64,000 nt of DNA from Candidatus Pseudobacter hemicellulosilyticus (GTDB taxonomy: Bacteria; Bacteroidota; Bacteroidia; Chitinophagales; Chitinophagaceae). The notes below the pieces were generated by a model. It was not told where the DNA came from. It ran no database searches and saw only the letters and a program-made list of their open reading frames with translations. Positions within the stretch are counted from its first letter, which is position 1, and every line of letters starts with the position of its first letter. Positions 1 to 9,130 of this stretch are shown here, piece by piece. The translations under genes and the position numbers were made by a program. The stretch is from positions 186,001 through 250,000 of the forward strand of contig CP119311.1 in assembly GCA_029202545.1 (NCBI GenBank). Reading direction: 5' to 3'.

Positions 1-747
1 ACCCCTGAAGATGGAATACATATTGCTGTTCATCAGGTGCTGTGATGCGGACACGCTTTCATTGAGGTAACGGTCTGCATCGGGCATACTGAACTCGGTA
101 TGGTATTTCCGCCAGCTGCCTTCATAGAGGCAGATCCTGGATTTCAGGGCCAGGGCCGTCCACTTGGTCACTCTTTCCAGGCTCTTGCTGCTGCTGTCCA
201 GGTGGGCAATGGCAAAGTTGATATCATTCAGGACGGAATCCATGATCAGCACACGCGGATCCCTTTTCTTATAGAGGGCTTCCTGGTCTGTAGTGGCAAT
301 CACTTTATTGTACCAGGGCACATCGCCAAAGCGCTGCACTTTCCTGAAATAGAACCAGGCGCGGAAGAACCTGGCCAGGCCAATGTATTTATCCCGGACC
401 ACTGCATCGGGGTAATTGATCACGTTATCGGCAGTGAGCAGGAAATTGATAGTGCGCAGCGCGTCCCAGTCCCAGCCGCCGCCGGTGGCGGGCACCAGGC
501 GGTTGCCGGCTACTTCTGAAGTAACAGACGATTTGACAATATTATCTGCCGACTCGCCATACACATCAGTGCCGCCCTGCAGGTCAGTATAGAAATTATT
601 GGTATAGCTGATGAAATCATTCTCCGACTGAAAAAAAGTGGGCGGGGAGACGGCGCTGGTGGGATAACGTTCCAGGAAATCCTTGTTACAGGCGGTCATC
701 AGTATTCCCGTGATCACTGTCAGGAACAACAGACTGTTCTTTTTCAT
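1..747 (-). CDS. SusD/RagB-family outer-membrane lipoprotein, 3' part missing
   Basis: This is the N-terminal part (about 249 residues) of a SusD-like glycan-binding lipoprotein; the gene runs off the left edge. Translation of the minus strand from the ATG at 747 gives MKKNSLLFL, a hydrophobic stretch and a lipobox ending TAC, then NKDFLERYPT, the usual opening of mature SusD proteins. Tetratricopeptide-like helices follow, including YIGLARFFRAWFYF, a family hallmark. It starts 19 bp after the SusC stop, so the two should be co-transcribed and form the outer-membrane SusCD complex, with SusD as the lid over the SusC barrel. The substrate cannot be read from this part. Family assignment is secure; completeness cannot be judged. 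Confidence 0.93.
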   Translation of the reverse strand, partial: MKKNSLLFLTVITGILMTACNKDFLERYPTSAVSPPTFFQSENDFISYTNNFYTDLQGGTDVYGESADNIVKSSVTSEVAGNRLVPATGGGWDWDALRTINFLLTADNVINYPDAVVRDKYIGLARFFRAWFYFRKVQRFGDVPWYNKVIATTDQEALYKKRDPRVLIMDSVLNDINFAIAHLDSSSKSLERVTKWTALALKSRICLYEGSWRKYHTEFSMPDADRYLNESVSASQHLMNSNMYSIFRG

Positions 748-766
748 ATTCGAATACTGTTGGTGG

Positions 767-3700
767 TTAGAAAGAAATATCAAAGCCGAAAGAATAGTTT
801 TTGCTGAAAGGATACACCCGCGCATCCCCATTGGCCATGGCCTGCTCCGGATCAATATAGTCCGTCCGGAGTTTTGTCCAGGTGAGCAGGTTCTCCCCGC
901 TGAAGAACATCCGGAACCGGTCTATTTTGAAGCGACGGGTCAGCTGCTGCGGCAGGGTATACCCTACCGTCAGGTTCTTGAGCCGCAGGTAGGCCAGGTT
1001 CTGGAGGTAGCGGTTATTGGTGGCACGCAGTTCATTGTTGGCGTTGAGCGCTACATAGGCCAGCAGGTTGGGGAAATACGCATCGGTATTGGTGGACGAA
1101 TAAACATCCTTTTCAAAATCTACCGGCAGGAAAGAGAAATAAGGCCGGGAATAAGGTCCCCAGAAACGGTCGGCATTGCTGCCGGGATACCAGTTCATTT
1201 TACCCAGGCCCTGGAAGAAGACCGACAGGTCAATATTGTTCCAGCTGGCGTTCAGGTTAATAGCATACTGGTAGCGGGGCGTGGTATTGCCGATCACGCG
1301 CTGATCACCCGGATCATCCAGGGTCCCTTTGCCGGAACTGATAGTGCCATCACCGTTCAGGTCCAGCCAGCGCAGGTCGCCGGCGCGGATGGGAATATTG
1401 TTATCCGTACGTACTTTGTTCAGGAATACCTGGTTGATGGGATAGGTCTTGGCCTCTGCGTCCGTCTTGAAGAACCCGTCTGTGGTATAGCCCCAGATCT
1501 CCCCTATCTTCTTACCCACATACATACTGGTGATAATATTGGTAGGGTTATCGAATTTGGAGACAACGGCATAGTTATCGCTCAGCACTACGTTCACGGA
1601 ATAGTTGAAGGGCTTGCCTGCCAGGACTTTTTTGTCCTTCCAGCCGGCGGTGAATTCAAAGCCTTTGGTCTCAATGCTGGCCGCATTGACCAATGGTTCA
1701 TCAGCGCCAAATACGCCCGGCAGCGGGCTGCCCAGGGTGAGGATATCAGAAGTTACCCGCAGGTATTTATCAAAGCTCAGGGTCAGCCGGTTGTTGAGCA
1801 GGCCGATGTCCACACCACCGTTATAGCTGGTCACTTTTTCCCAGGTCAGGGAACTGGACACGGCGCCGGGGGCGCTATAGTATTTGGCCCGCTCGCCACC
1901 CAGGATATAGGACATGGTGCCGGGATTCATAGTAGGCACATAAGGATAGATGGCGTTCAGCAGGTCGGTGGGGATGGTCTGGTTACCCAGCACACCTACT
2001 GATCCGCGCAGCTTGAATTCACTCACAACACCACGCAGCGGCTCAAAGAAAGCTTCCTCGCTCACACGCCAGGCTGCTGATACGGAGGGGAAGAAACCCC
2101 AGCGGTCATTTTCCGGAAAGCGGGAAGAGCCGTCAAAACGACCATTGGTCTCCAATAAATATTTGCCCTTGTAATCATAGTTGAGGCGGTAGAACAAGCC
2201 CTGAAGCGCCAGCTCGTCAGAGCCGCCGCCCACCGTCTGTTCACCGGTACCCAGGTTGATATCGTTGAGGGTTTCAGAGGACAGATTGGCCCGGCCGGCA
2301 GAGATCTTCTTGCGGCGGGTGAACTCCTGGTTGAAACCAGCCAGCAATTTGATATTGTGGCTGCGGGCAAAACTTTTGAAATAATCCGCATAGATGTTCA
2401 CCACATGACGCTGGTTGAACTGCTGGGACTCTGCCAGCTTATCAATATTGTACTTGGTGGCAACGGCTACCACACCGGGCTCCAGTGAATACTTGGCAGC
2501 GGCCTGGCGGTAATAGCTGGGATCCGTGTACATATTGAAGCTGTAGTTGGCCACAATGTTCATGTCTTTGAAAGGCGTGATAGTGGCTTCATTGATGGTG
2601 GTCATCTCATATTTGCGGTCCTGCCCTTTCTGGTTGCCGCCGATCAGCATGGCAAAGATGCCATCACCAATATCATAGTTGTTGAGGCCGGTGATATAGG
2701 TAGCGGTGCCATCCGGGTTAACAGGTGCATAGGCAGGGGAAGCATGCACGTTGATATGTGTGAAGTTGGCGGTACCGCCGCCTTCACGGCCATAGTAGTT
2801 ATAGTTGGAATGATAGAAATTGGTGTTATTGGTCACTTTCAGCCAGGGATACAGCTGGGCGCCGATCTTGGCGCGGATGGTGCCGGAAGTGTACTTATCG
2901 GTATGCATCCGCATGATGCCGTCCATTTGTTTCAGGTTGCCGTTCAGCATGAAGTTGACCTTTTCATTGCCGCCGCTCATGGAAATATTATGTGTTTGCA
3001 GGGGCTGGTACTTGGTGAACATGATATTCCACCAGTCGTAGTTGCCATAATACACATACTGATCCCGGCCGTTCCTGTTCTGGATGGTGATCCAGGGACG
3101 GGAAGGATCTTCGGTCTTGTCGTTCCGGCGGGCCAGCAGTTCTTCATAGTCCCGGTCGGTATACCCGGAGTAGCCGCCAACATGCGCCAGGGCCTGGTCG
3201 TTCAGCTTCATCCAGTCGTACCCGGTGGTAATAAAATCCGTATTCACTGTTGGTGTGGCCCATCCGAAAGTATTGTTGTAGCGGACCACTGTTTTGCCGG
3301 CCTTACCATTTTTGGTGGTGACCAGGATGACGCCGAGACCACCGCGGGAACCGTAGATAGCTGCTGAGGCGGCATCTTTCAGCACCGTGATGGATTGTAT
3401 CTCTTCCGGAGACAGCCTGTCCAGGGTACCGGGGATACCATCTACCAGTACCAGCGGTTCACCGGTGACCACCGTGTTATTGCTGGTGTTAACGGAAGTG
3501 GCGCCGCGGATATTGAAGCTGCCCATCTGGCCGGGTGTGCCGCTGGCCATCCGGATATTGAGGTTGGGCATAGCGCCCTGCAGCATGGCGGTGATATTGG
3601 TGGCGGGTCTGTCGCGCAGCTGATCCCCACTGATCTGGTTGACCGCGCCGGTGAGGTTCACTTTTTTCTGGGTGCCATACCCTACTACCATCACTTCGTC

Positions 3701-4060
3701 CAGTCCTTTCTCATCAATGGCCAGGCTGATGTACACTGTATTAGGAACACCGTACCGCACCTGGTAACCGGTAAGGGTGCGGGTCTGGTAGCCCTGTGAG
3801 GAAAAATCAAAGCTGTACACGCCCTGTACAGGCACTCTGTCAAAGGCAAAGCGGCCCAGGGAATCTGTGGCTGTAATAAAGGTCTTACGACCCAGGGAAT
3901 TTTTAGCGAACACGGTGACGGAGGGGATCGGCTTGCCGTTGTTATCAGATACTATCCCGGTGATGGCAGCCGTGGAATCCTGGCTACGGGCAATACTGGA
4001 TAGCAACAAGAAGAGCAGGGGCAATAATCCCTTTCCTGTCAGAGACAAAAATTTGTGCAT
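767..4060 (-). CDS. SusC/RagA-family TonB-linked outer-membrane transporter
   Basis: A 1097-residue TonB-dependent transporter that imports oligosaccharides, or another SusD-captured ligand, across the outer membrane. After a signal peptide (about 1-26) comes a carboxypeptidase-regulatory-like beta-sandwich (about 30-115), a linker with VMVVGYGTQKK, the plug with the TIRG-like and AIYGSRGGLG signatures, and a long beta-barrel ending in an aromatic C-terminal strand (FGFDISF). No separate STN signalling domain is visible before the plug, which is notable next to an ECF sigma/FecR pair. It is followed 19 bp later by its SusD partner. Family certain; substrate unknown. Confidence 0.96.
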   Translation of the reverse strand: MHKFLSLTGKGLLPLLFLLLSSIARSQDSTAAITGIVSDNNGKPIPSVTVFAKNSLGRKTFITATDSLGRFAFDRVPVQGVYSFDFSSQGYQTRTLTGYQVRYGVPNTVYISLAIDEKGLDEVMVVGYGTQKKVNLTGAVNQISGDQLRDRPATNITAMLQGAMPNLNIRMASGTPGQMGSFNIRGATSVNTSNNTVVTGEPLVLVDGIPGTLDRLSPEEIQSITVLKDAASAAIYGSRGGLGVILVTTKNGKAGKTVVRYNNTFGWATPTVNTDFITTGYDWMKLNDQALAHVGGYSGYTDRDYEELLARRNDKTEDPSRPWITIQNRNGRDQYVYYGNYDWWNIMFTKYQPLQTHNISMSGGNEKVNFMLNGNLKQMDGIMRMHTDKYTSGTIRAKIGAQLYPWLKVTNNTNFYHSNYNYYGREGGGTANFTHINVHASPAYAPVNPDGTATYITGLNNYDIGDGIFAMLIGGNQKGQDRKYEMTTINEATITPFKDMNIVANYSFNMYTDPSYYRQAAAKYSLEPGVVAVATKYNIDKLAESQQFNQRHVVNIYADYFKSFARSHNIKLLAGFNQEFTRRKKISAGRANLSSETLNDINLGTGEQTVGGGSDELALQGLFYRLNYDYKGKYLLETNGRFDGSSRFPENDRWGFFPSVSAAWRVSEEAFFEPLRGVVSEFKLRGSVGVLGNQTIPTDLLNAIYPYVPTMNPGTMSYILGGERAKYYSAPGAVSSSLTWEKVTSYNGGVDIGLLNNRLTLSFDKYLRVTSDILTLGSPLPGVFGADEPLVNAASIETKGFEFTAGWKDKKVLAGKPFNYSVNVVLSDNYAVVSKFDNPTNIITSMYVGKKIGEIWGYTTDGFFKTDAEAKTYPINQVFLNKVRTDNNIPIRAGDLRWLDLNGDGTISSGKGTLDDPGDQRVIGNTTPRYQYAINLNASWNNIDLSVFFQGLGKMNWYPGSNADRFWGPYSRPYFSFLPVDFEKDVYSSTNTDAYFPNLLAYVALNANNELRATNNRYLQNLAYLRLKNLTVGYTLPQQLTRRFKIDRFRMFFSGENLLTWTKLRTDYIDPEQAMANGDARVYPFSKNYSFGFDISF

Positions 4061-4144
4061 ATCGGGAGATTGAGGTTGAGTTTGAATCAGCAGCTCAACC
4101 AGAAATACGTTTCACAAAGGACCTACCCCCAATGCACGGGAAAA

Positions 4145-5218
4145 TTATTTTGTGATAGTAAAGGTGGTGGAATCTACGCGTTTGACTTTCATGCCATTGG
4201 CGCCGCATAAATTATCGAGGATCTTTTCAATGGGCTGACCTGCATTGACTGAGAGCAGCACATTGGTGGAGATGGACAGATCAGTAGGATAGCGGATCTC
4301 CACATGGTACCTTTCCGCCAGCTGGTCAAAGATAGTGCTTAGCTGCTGGTTCTGGAAATTGATATAGGTCTGGCCATTGACGGATACGCTGTCGGTTTTA
4401 CCGGGTACGGCAGGAGCAGTGGCAGGCAGGGTATTGTTTTCCCCGCTGCGTGGCGTGGGAGAAGGCCCTGATGGATCAGCGGCAGCTGCCGTCCCCTGTG
4501 CATTCAGCAGTTTGAAAACATGTTCCTTTTCCTGGTAGGCGATGGTCTCTCCCACTGCCAGGATCCGCTGCACGCTGTTGTCCGAGATAGGCTGCACAAG
4601 GACCTTTCCCTGGTACAGGTGTACCCAGGGATCAGCATCCAGTCCATTCACCATGAACCGGGTGCCCAGGGCGGTGGTAGCTATGCTGCGGCAGTATACG
4701 GTAAAGGGAACGCCCCGTTTGGGAGACACTTCAAACACAGCTTTACCCGTCAGCTGCAGGTCGCGGCGTTGCTTATTATAATCAGTGGCAAAGCTGATGG
4801 AACTACCGGGATAGAGGACAAGGCTGGAACCATCCGGCAGGCCGATCTTCTGCATTTGTGTGGAAGTATTCTCATGGACATGGGCCATGACAGCAGGCGC
4901 ATTTGCAGCAGGCTGCGGGCGCAGGGCTATCCAGAGCAGGCCTGCCAGCAGCAGCAAAACAACCAACCCGCCAATGCCTTTGAAGAGCTGCTGGCGGCGC
5001 CGGCTGCGGCGGATGGTAGCCTCATATACATCGGGATAATTGTCGGACGTGGTGGATGCAGCAGCACCGGCAGCATGCTCTTTTACATATTGCTGCCATT
5101 CCTCTTCTGAGAGATAGCTGTCAATATCCAATGACTTCTCCTGGAGATAACGGGCCAGTTCCGCTATCTCCTTCTCTCTGCCACTCCCTTCTTTTCTGTT
5201 AGATTGCTCTTGCATCAC
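4145..5218 (-). CDS. FecR-family anti-sigma factor / transmembrane signal transducer
   Basis: A 357-residue inner-membrane regulator that holds the adjacent ECF sigma factor and relays the state of an outer-membrane transporter. The N-terminal cytoplasmic part (1-75) is charged and helical. One membrane segment lies at about 81-100. The periplasmic FecR domain spans about 119-212 (LPDGSSLVLYPGSS, LTGKAVFEV, TTALGTRFMV). A Pro/Ser/Thr-rich linker follows, then a DUF4974-type C-terminal domain (about 280-357) with the usual YINFQNQQLSTIFDQLAERY opening. It starts 26 bp after the sigma gene and precedes SusC by 84 bp, the normal Bacteroidota order sigma, FecR, SusC, SusD. Confidence 0.95.
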   Translation of the reverse strand: MMQEQSNRKEGSGREKEIAELARYLQEKSLDIDSYLSEEEWQQYVKEHAAGAAASTTSDNYPDVYEATIRRSRRRQQLFKGIGGLVVLLLLAGLLWIALRPQPAANAPAVMAHVHENTSTQMQKIGLPDGSSLVLYPGSSISFATDYNKQRRDLQLTGKAVFEVSPKRGVPFTVYCRSIATTALGTRFMVNGLDADPWVHLYQGKVLVQPISDNSVQRILAVGETIAYQEKEHVFKLLNAQGTAAAADPSGPSPTPRSGENNTLPATAPAVPGKTDSVSVNGQTYINFQNQQLSTIFDQLAERYHVEIRYPTDLSISTNVLLSVNAGQPIEKILDNLCGANGMKVKRVDSTTFTITK

Positions 5219-5244
5219 AGTTAATCAGACATAAAAGTATTTAT

Positions 5245-5805
5245 TTACCCCATCAGTTGAACGGCCAGGGGGCAAATAATCCAAAATAAGGCGATCCCTG
5301 AGCGCATAGCCCTCAGGGCAATGGTAAGGTGATTTTCTACTGTTTTGGGAGAAATGGACAGCATCTTCGCTATCTCTGAGTTGGAATGATAATGGAACCT
5401 GCTCAGCTCAAAGATAGCCCTGCGCTGGGGCGGCAGCAGCTGTACCAGCCGGGCGAGGCGGGCATTGGTGTCTTTATAATAAAGCTTTTGCAGGGCTTCT
5501 TCAGCCGCGGGCCTTTCAGCAGGGGCCAGTGAAGCATAATGGCGTTGGCGGGTCTGTATCTTTCTTATTTCATCTATGAGCGTGGTACGGGCAATGCGGA
5601 ATAGCTGTACAGAGATATCAAGGTCTGCATCCAGCTGGTGGCGGAAGCGCCATAATTTGATAAAGCTGAGCTGCACTACTTCCTTGGCGTAAAACTCGGA
5701 GTGCAGTTTCCTGACCAGGAATTGGTAGAGGAGCGACTGGTACTCATTGAACACGTCTCTGAATACCTGTTCATTCCCTGCTTGTATTTCTGTTACACGG
5801 CACAT
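5245..5805 (-). CDS. ECF RNA polymerase sigma-70 factor
   Basis: A 186-residue extracytoplasmic-function sigma factor of the Bacteroidota FecI-like type. Region sigma2 lies at about 10-75 (FYAKEVVQLSFIKLWRFR) and region sigma4 at about 125-175 (LPPQRRAIFELSRF, then the helix-turn-helix NSEIAKMLSISPKTVENHL). The frame stays open up to 5910, but I chose the ATG at 5805 because it gives the family's usual length and because a TACTTTTG, matching the -7 box TAnnTTTG, lies at 5836-5843, downstream of the longer start. It should activate the SusCD operon below it when FecR signals. The hydrophobic tail after sigma4 (IALFWIICPLAVQLMG) is slightly unusual. Confidence 0.94.
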   Translation of the reverse strand: MCRVTEIQAGNEQVFRDVFNEYQSLLYQFLVRKLHSEFYAKEVVQLSFIKLWRFRHQLDADLDISVQLFRIARTTLIDEIRKIQTRQRHYASLAPAERPAAEEALQKLYYKDTNARLARLVQLLPPQRRAIFELSRFHYHSNSEIAKMLSISPKTVENHLTIALRAMRSGIALFWIICPLAVQLMG

Positions 5806-5835
5806 AGTAGGCAGTTGTGTGGTTAAAAACCGCGG

Positions 5836-5843
5836 CAAAAGTA
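5836..5843 (-). promoter_or_regulatory. Possible -7 promoter element of the sigma factor gene
   Basis: TACTTTTG on the minus strand matches the Bacteroidota -7 consensus TAnnTTTG and ends 31 bp before the chosen ATG at 5805. I see no convincing TTG at the -33 distance, so this is a weak call. Confidence 0.3.
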
Positions 5844-5918
5844 CAGAGCCGGTACCTCCCGGATACCGGCTGCCAGCAGACATAACTTTAAAATAATCTT
5901 TATTCCCCAATTAAAGAA

Positions 5919-5965
5919 AAACCTGTTCATTCCCGGGTCCGCAGGATCAGGGGATGAACAGGTTT
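5919..5965 (-). terminator. Hairpin terminator after the sodium:solute symporter
   Basis: AAACCTGTTCAT (5919-5930) and ATGAACAGGTTT (5954-5965) form a perfect 12-bp stem. On the minus strand it is followed by TTTTCTTTAATT. It lies just downstream of the symporter stop at 5999 and separates that gene from the sigma factor gene. Confidence 0.8.
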
Positions 5966-5998
5966 GCGGGCGGCCGCAGCAGTCGGGGCGGGCAACTG

Positions 5999-7831
5999 TC
6001 AGTCTTCCAGTTTATTCCACCATGTTTTTTTGAGGATCAATATGATAACCAGCAGGATGGCGATAGTAACCAGCAGGGGCAGTTTTTGCCAGAGCACGAT
6101 GTACATTGGCAGGATGGTCAGGCAGCATTGCGCCGTAATGCCCAGCACCACGTTGAACATATCCCTTTTGAATTGTTTATTGGGTAAGAAGCCCGGCTCT
6201 TCAGCCGCTACTTTTGCATGGATGGGTTTCCAGAAACCCCAGGGCCGCACCTGGCGGTAAAAAGATTTAAGGACGGCCTCCTCTGTAGGCGGCGCTGTAA
6301 AAGTGCCCAGCAGACTGCCTCCCAGCGAGATCAGGAAAAGCAGCGGCCAGTAGTACAGGGCCAGGGTGCCGGGAAAAAGATAGGGGAATACCAGAGCGGC
6401 ACCTATACCGGCAATCATGCCCCAGTAAAAGCCATGGGCATTGAAGCGCCACCAGTACCATTTCAATACGTTGGCCGCCACATACCCGCCATAAAGGCCG
6501 GCTACTATCCATTGCAGCACACTGTTTACATCTTTGGCAAAAAAGCCGAGGATGATACTCAGCACCACTACAATGACACCCACCGCGTAATTGACGCCGA
6601 TGATCTTTTTGTTGCCAGCCTTGGGGTCCAGGTATTTAAGGTAGATATCATTGACAATATAGGCCTGTGCCGCATTGAGCGTGCCCGAGAAAGTACCCAT
6701 GAACGCTCCCAGCAATCCTGTCAGCACCAGACCCAGTATGCCTTCCGGCAGGAAATTATTGACCGCCGCCGGCAGGATCCTTTCAAAATCAGCCCCATTG
6801 CCGGTGCTGATATCCACCTGGTCAAAATACAGGAGGGCCAGCACGGTCAGGCCGATGATCATGGAATAACGGACCGGCAATAAAATGATAGAAACAAAGC
6901 CCGTCATCTTACTGGCTTCCCGGGGCGATCGGGTAGACAGTACTTTCTGCATATCATAATTGGGTGCAGGCCCGGCCAGGCTGGCAAAGATCCCTTTGAA
7001 CAGCATCATCATAAAGAAGAAGCCAAAGATCCCGAAACCGTCTGATGCAATTTTATCATTGGCAGCCGGTACAATACCGGTCCAGTCCAGGTCCAGCTTC
7101 CAGCCGAAGAAAGGATTGAGCCAGCCTTCGGGGGTATGGAGGGTATTTTGGCCATTGTGGAGATGCAGCATGGCTATCACGGCGATGCTGACGCAGGCCA
7201 CTGTCATAATGATGTATTTGACCACATCACCCAGCACAATACTGTGCATACCCCCAATGATGGAATAGAACATAGCCACCAGCGTAAAGCAGATGCCATA
7301 AAAATGCGCTACATATTCAGCGGGAATAGTAAAGGGAACGTAGGGCGCCACCACCGACCAGGGCACAAAGATCTCTATGAATTTGCCCAGCCCTATAAAA
7401 CCATAGACCAGGAAACCGAAGCAGCTCAGCAGGGCGAAAGCCACCACAATATTGTGTGATCCGCGTATACCCCTGCCTGTGGTCCCGAAGCGGGTTGTCA
7501 GCCAGCCCGCTCCGGTATTGGCATTGGAGCGGCGCAGCCATTTACTAAGGAACATCATCATGAACACTTGGTTGAACACCGGCCAGAGCCAGGGTATCCA
7601 GATACTTTTCATACCATATACAAAACAAAGGGCTACCATCCACATGGTGCCGCTGATATCAAACATATCGCTGGCATCGCTGAGGCCCAGCATATACCAG
7701 GGCAGGCTCTTGCCGCCCATAAGGTAGCTCTCCTTGTTCTGCCGCGCTTTTTTGCGCATATACCACCCGATCATGGTGATGGTGACCAGGTAGAGCAGGA
7801 TAATGATACCGTCAAGCCAGGTCAGTTTCAT
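5999..7831 (-). CDS. Sodium:solute symporter family protein, probable sugar transporter
   Basis: A 610-residue inner-membrane symporter of the SSS family (SGLT type), expected to import a monosaccharide with sodium. The sequence is a series of about 13-14 hydrophobic segments starting at LDGIIILLYLVTITMIGWYM. It contains the family-type cytoplasmic loop RKKARQNKESYLMGGKSL after the first helix and GAFMGTFSGTLNAAQAYIVNDIY in the sodium-site region. A terminator follows it, and another hairpin lies between its start and the upstream GH43 gene, so it is probably its own transcription unit within the arabinan-type locus. The nearby arabinose-isomerase-like gene suggests a pentose as substrate; that is inference. 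Confidence 0.92.
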   Translation of the reverse strand: MKLTWLDGIIILLYLVTITMIGWYMRKKARQNKESYLMGGKSLPWYMLGLSDASDMFDISGTMWMVALCFVYGMKSIWIPWLWPVFNQVFMMMFLSKWLRRSNANTGAGWLTTRFGTTGRGIRGSHNIVVAFALLSCFGFLVYGFIGLGKFIEIFVPWSVVAPYVPFTIPAEYVAHFYGICFTLVAMFYSIIGGMHSIVLGDVVKYIIMTVACVSIAVIAMLHLHNGQNTLHTPEGWLNPFFGWKLDLDWTGIVPAANDKIASDGFGIFGFFFMMMLFKGIFASLAGPAPNYDMQKVLSTRSPREASKMTGFVSIILLPVRYSMIIGLTVLALLYFDQVDISTGNGADFERILPAAVNNFLPEGILGLVLTGLLGAFMGTFSGTLNAAQAYIVNDIYLKYLDPKAGNKKIIGVNYAVGVIVVVLSIILGFFAKDVNSVLQWIVAGLYGGYVAANVLKWYWWRFNAHGFYWGMIAGIGAALVFPYLFPGTLALYYWPLLFLISLGGSLLGTFTAPPTEEAVLKSFYRQVRPWGFWKPIHAKVAAEEPGFLPNKQFKRDMFNVVLGITAQCCLTILPMYIVLWQKLPLLVTIAILLVIILILKKTWWNKLED

Positions 7832-7924
7832 GGTTTGACAGGTTTAATGGTGGGCTCCCCGACAGGCAGCCGGCGGAATAATTTTTTCATAATGGGGCAA
7901 ACAAGCGCAATCGTGTACATGTAA

Positions 7925-7964
7925 AAAGGAATGTCAGCAAATGTAATATGCCGGACATTCCTTT
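7925..7964 (-). terminator. Hairpin terminator after the GH43 enzyme
   Basis: AAAGGAATGTC (7925-7935) pairs perfectly with GACATTCCTTT (7954-7964). Read on the minus strand it ends in a short T run (TTTTT). It lies 33 bp after the GH43 stop and before the symporter start. Confidence 0.7.
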
Positions 7965-7996
7965 CCTGATACAATCTTAACCTATAACGGTACTTA

Positions 7997-8983
7997 TTAT
8001 TTAAGTTTTTCGACTCCTTCCCTGGTGATCTTCACGGGTTTAATGAGGCCCTGCCCGTCAAACTCCATGATATCAATGCATGTTTCCCGCTCATTGGCAT
8101 GCGTTTTATCCAGCGGCCGGCGATGGTAAACAATATACCACTTGTCTTTTTTTGCTACATGCAGTACGGAATGGTGGCCGGCGCCACGGGCAATAGTAGC
8201 GTCCTGCTCCAGTATCTTACCCACTCTTTTGAAAGGTCCCAGGGGAGAATCAGCAATGGCATAGGCCACGCAGTAATCCGGGCCGGTCCAACCGCCTTCA
8301 GACCACATAAAATAATATTTGCCGTCACGGACAAACATAAAAGGACCTTCCACATAATGATCCGGTGTGATCTCGCGGAAGGTGGCGCCATCTTCAAAAG
8401 GAACAAAGCCCGTGAAATCATTATTGAGCTTAGCAATATTGCAATGCTTCCAGCCGCCATAGATCAGGTAGTACTGCCCATCCGTATCGCGGAAGGCAAA
8501 CTGGTCAATAGGCTGGGCGCCATTGTGGAATTTATCGATCAGGGGCTTGCCTATATGATCTTTGAAGGGACCGCCGGGTTTGTCGGACACAGCCACGCCA
8601 ATACCGCCCAGCTCCTGGTTGTTCTGGATATCGTTAGCACCGAAGAATATATAATATTTACCATCTTTTTCAATGGTGGAAGGCGCCCACATGGCTTTAT
8701 TAGCCCATTTTACGGCCGCGGTATCCACAATACGGGGGTGTTTTTTCCAGGTCACCAGGTCTTTGGAAGAAAAAGCATCCATAAAGACCTGCTCTTCATA
8801 ACGCGCGGAATAAGTGGGATAGATCCAGTACTCTTTGCCAAAGACCCGGATCTCAGGATCAGCATACCAGCCGGGGAAGATAGGGTTACCGGAGGTTACA
8901 GGGGCTTTGGCGCTCTTTTTCGTTTGCCCCATGGCCATAACAGCCAGGAAAGCACAGGCAAGGGTAGATAGTGATTTTTTCAT
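7997..8983 (-). CDS. Glycoside hydrolase family 43 protein (arabinofuranosidase/xylosidase type)
   Basis: A secreted or periplasmic enzyme of about 328 residues with the five-bladed beta-propeller of GH43, probably releasing L-arabinose or xylose from side chains. The ATG at 8983 gives a good signal peptide (MKKSLSTLACAFLAVMAMG); the longer open frame to 9034 adds an unlikely N-terminus. The catalytic triad is visible: base Asp in PGWYADPEI, modulating Asp in APSTIEKDGKYYIFFG, and acid Glu in DHYVEGPFMFVRDGKYY. It lies between two hairpins, so it may be transcribed alone. The subfamily and exact linkage cannot be settled by eye. Confidence 0.9.
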   Translation of the reverse strand: MKKSLSTLACAFLAVMAMGQTKKSAKAPVTSGNPIFPGWYADPEIRVFGKEYWIYPTYSARYEEQVFMDAFSSKDLVTWKKHPRIVDTAAVKWANKAMWAPSTIEKDGKYYIFFGANDIQNNQELGGIGVAVSDKPGGPFKDHIGKPLIDKFHNGAQPIDQFAFRDTDGQYYLIYGGWKHCNIAKLNNDFTGFVPFEDGATFREITPDHYVEGPFMFVRDGKYYFMWSEGGWTGPDYCVAYAIADSPLGPFKRVGKILEQDATIARGAGHHSVLHVAKKDKWYIVYHRRPLDKTHANERETCIDIMEFDGQGLIKPVKITREGVEKLK

Positions 8984-9035
8984 GAACAACCGGTATTTGT
9001 AGACCGGGCGACAATAATACAGAATATCAACCAAA

Positions 9036-9071
9036 AAAAGCGCCTGTCCCCATTCAGAGACAGGCGCTTTT
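9036..9071 (-). terminator. Strong hairpin terminator after the isomerase gene
   Basis: AAAAGCGCCTGTC (9036-9048) and GACAGGCGCTTTT (9059-9071) form a perfect 13-bp stem with a 10-nt loop. On the minus strand it is followed by a run of T. It lies 60 bp downstream of the isomerase stop. Confidence 0.88.
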
Positions 9072-9130
9072 GGTTCTATCCATTATCTCTTTTCCTGTAC
9101 TGCTGCACAGCGCCATCCCTGTCCGTAGCA

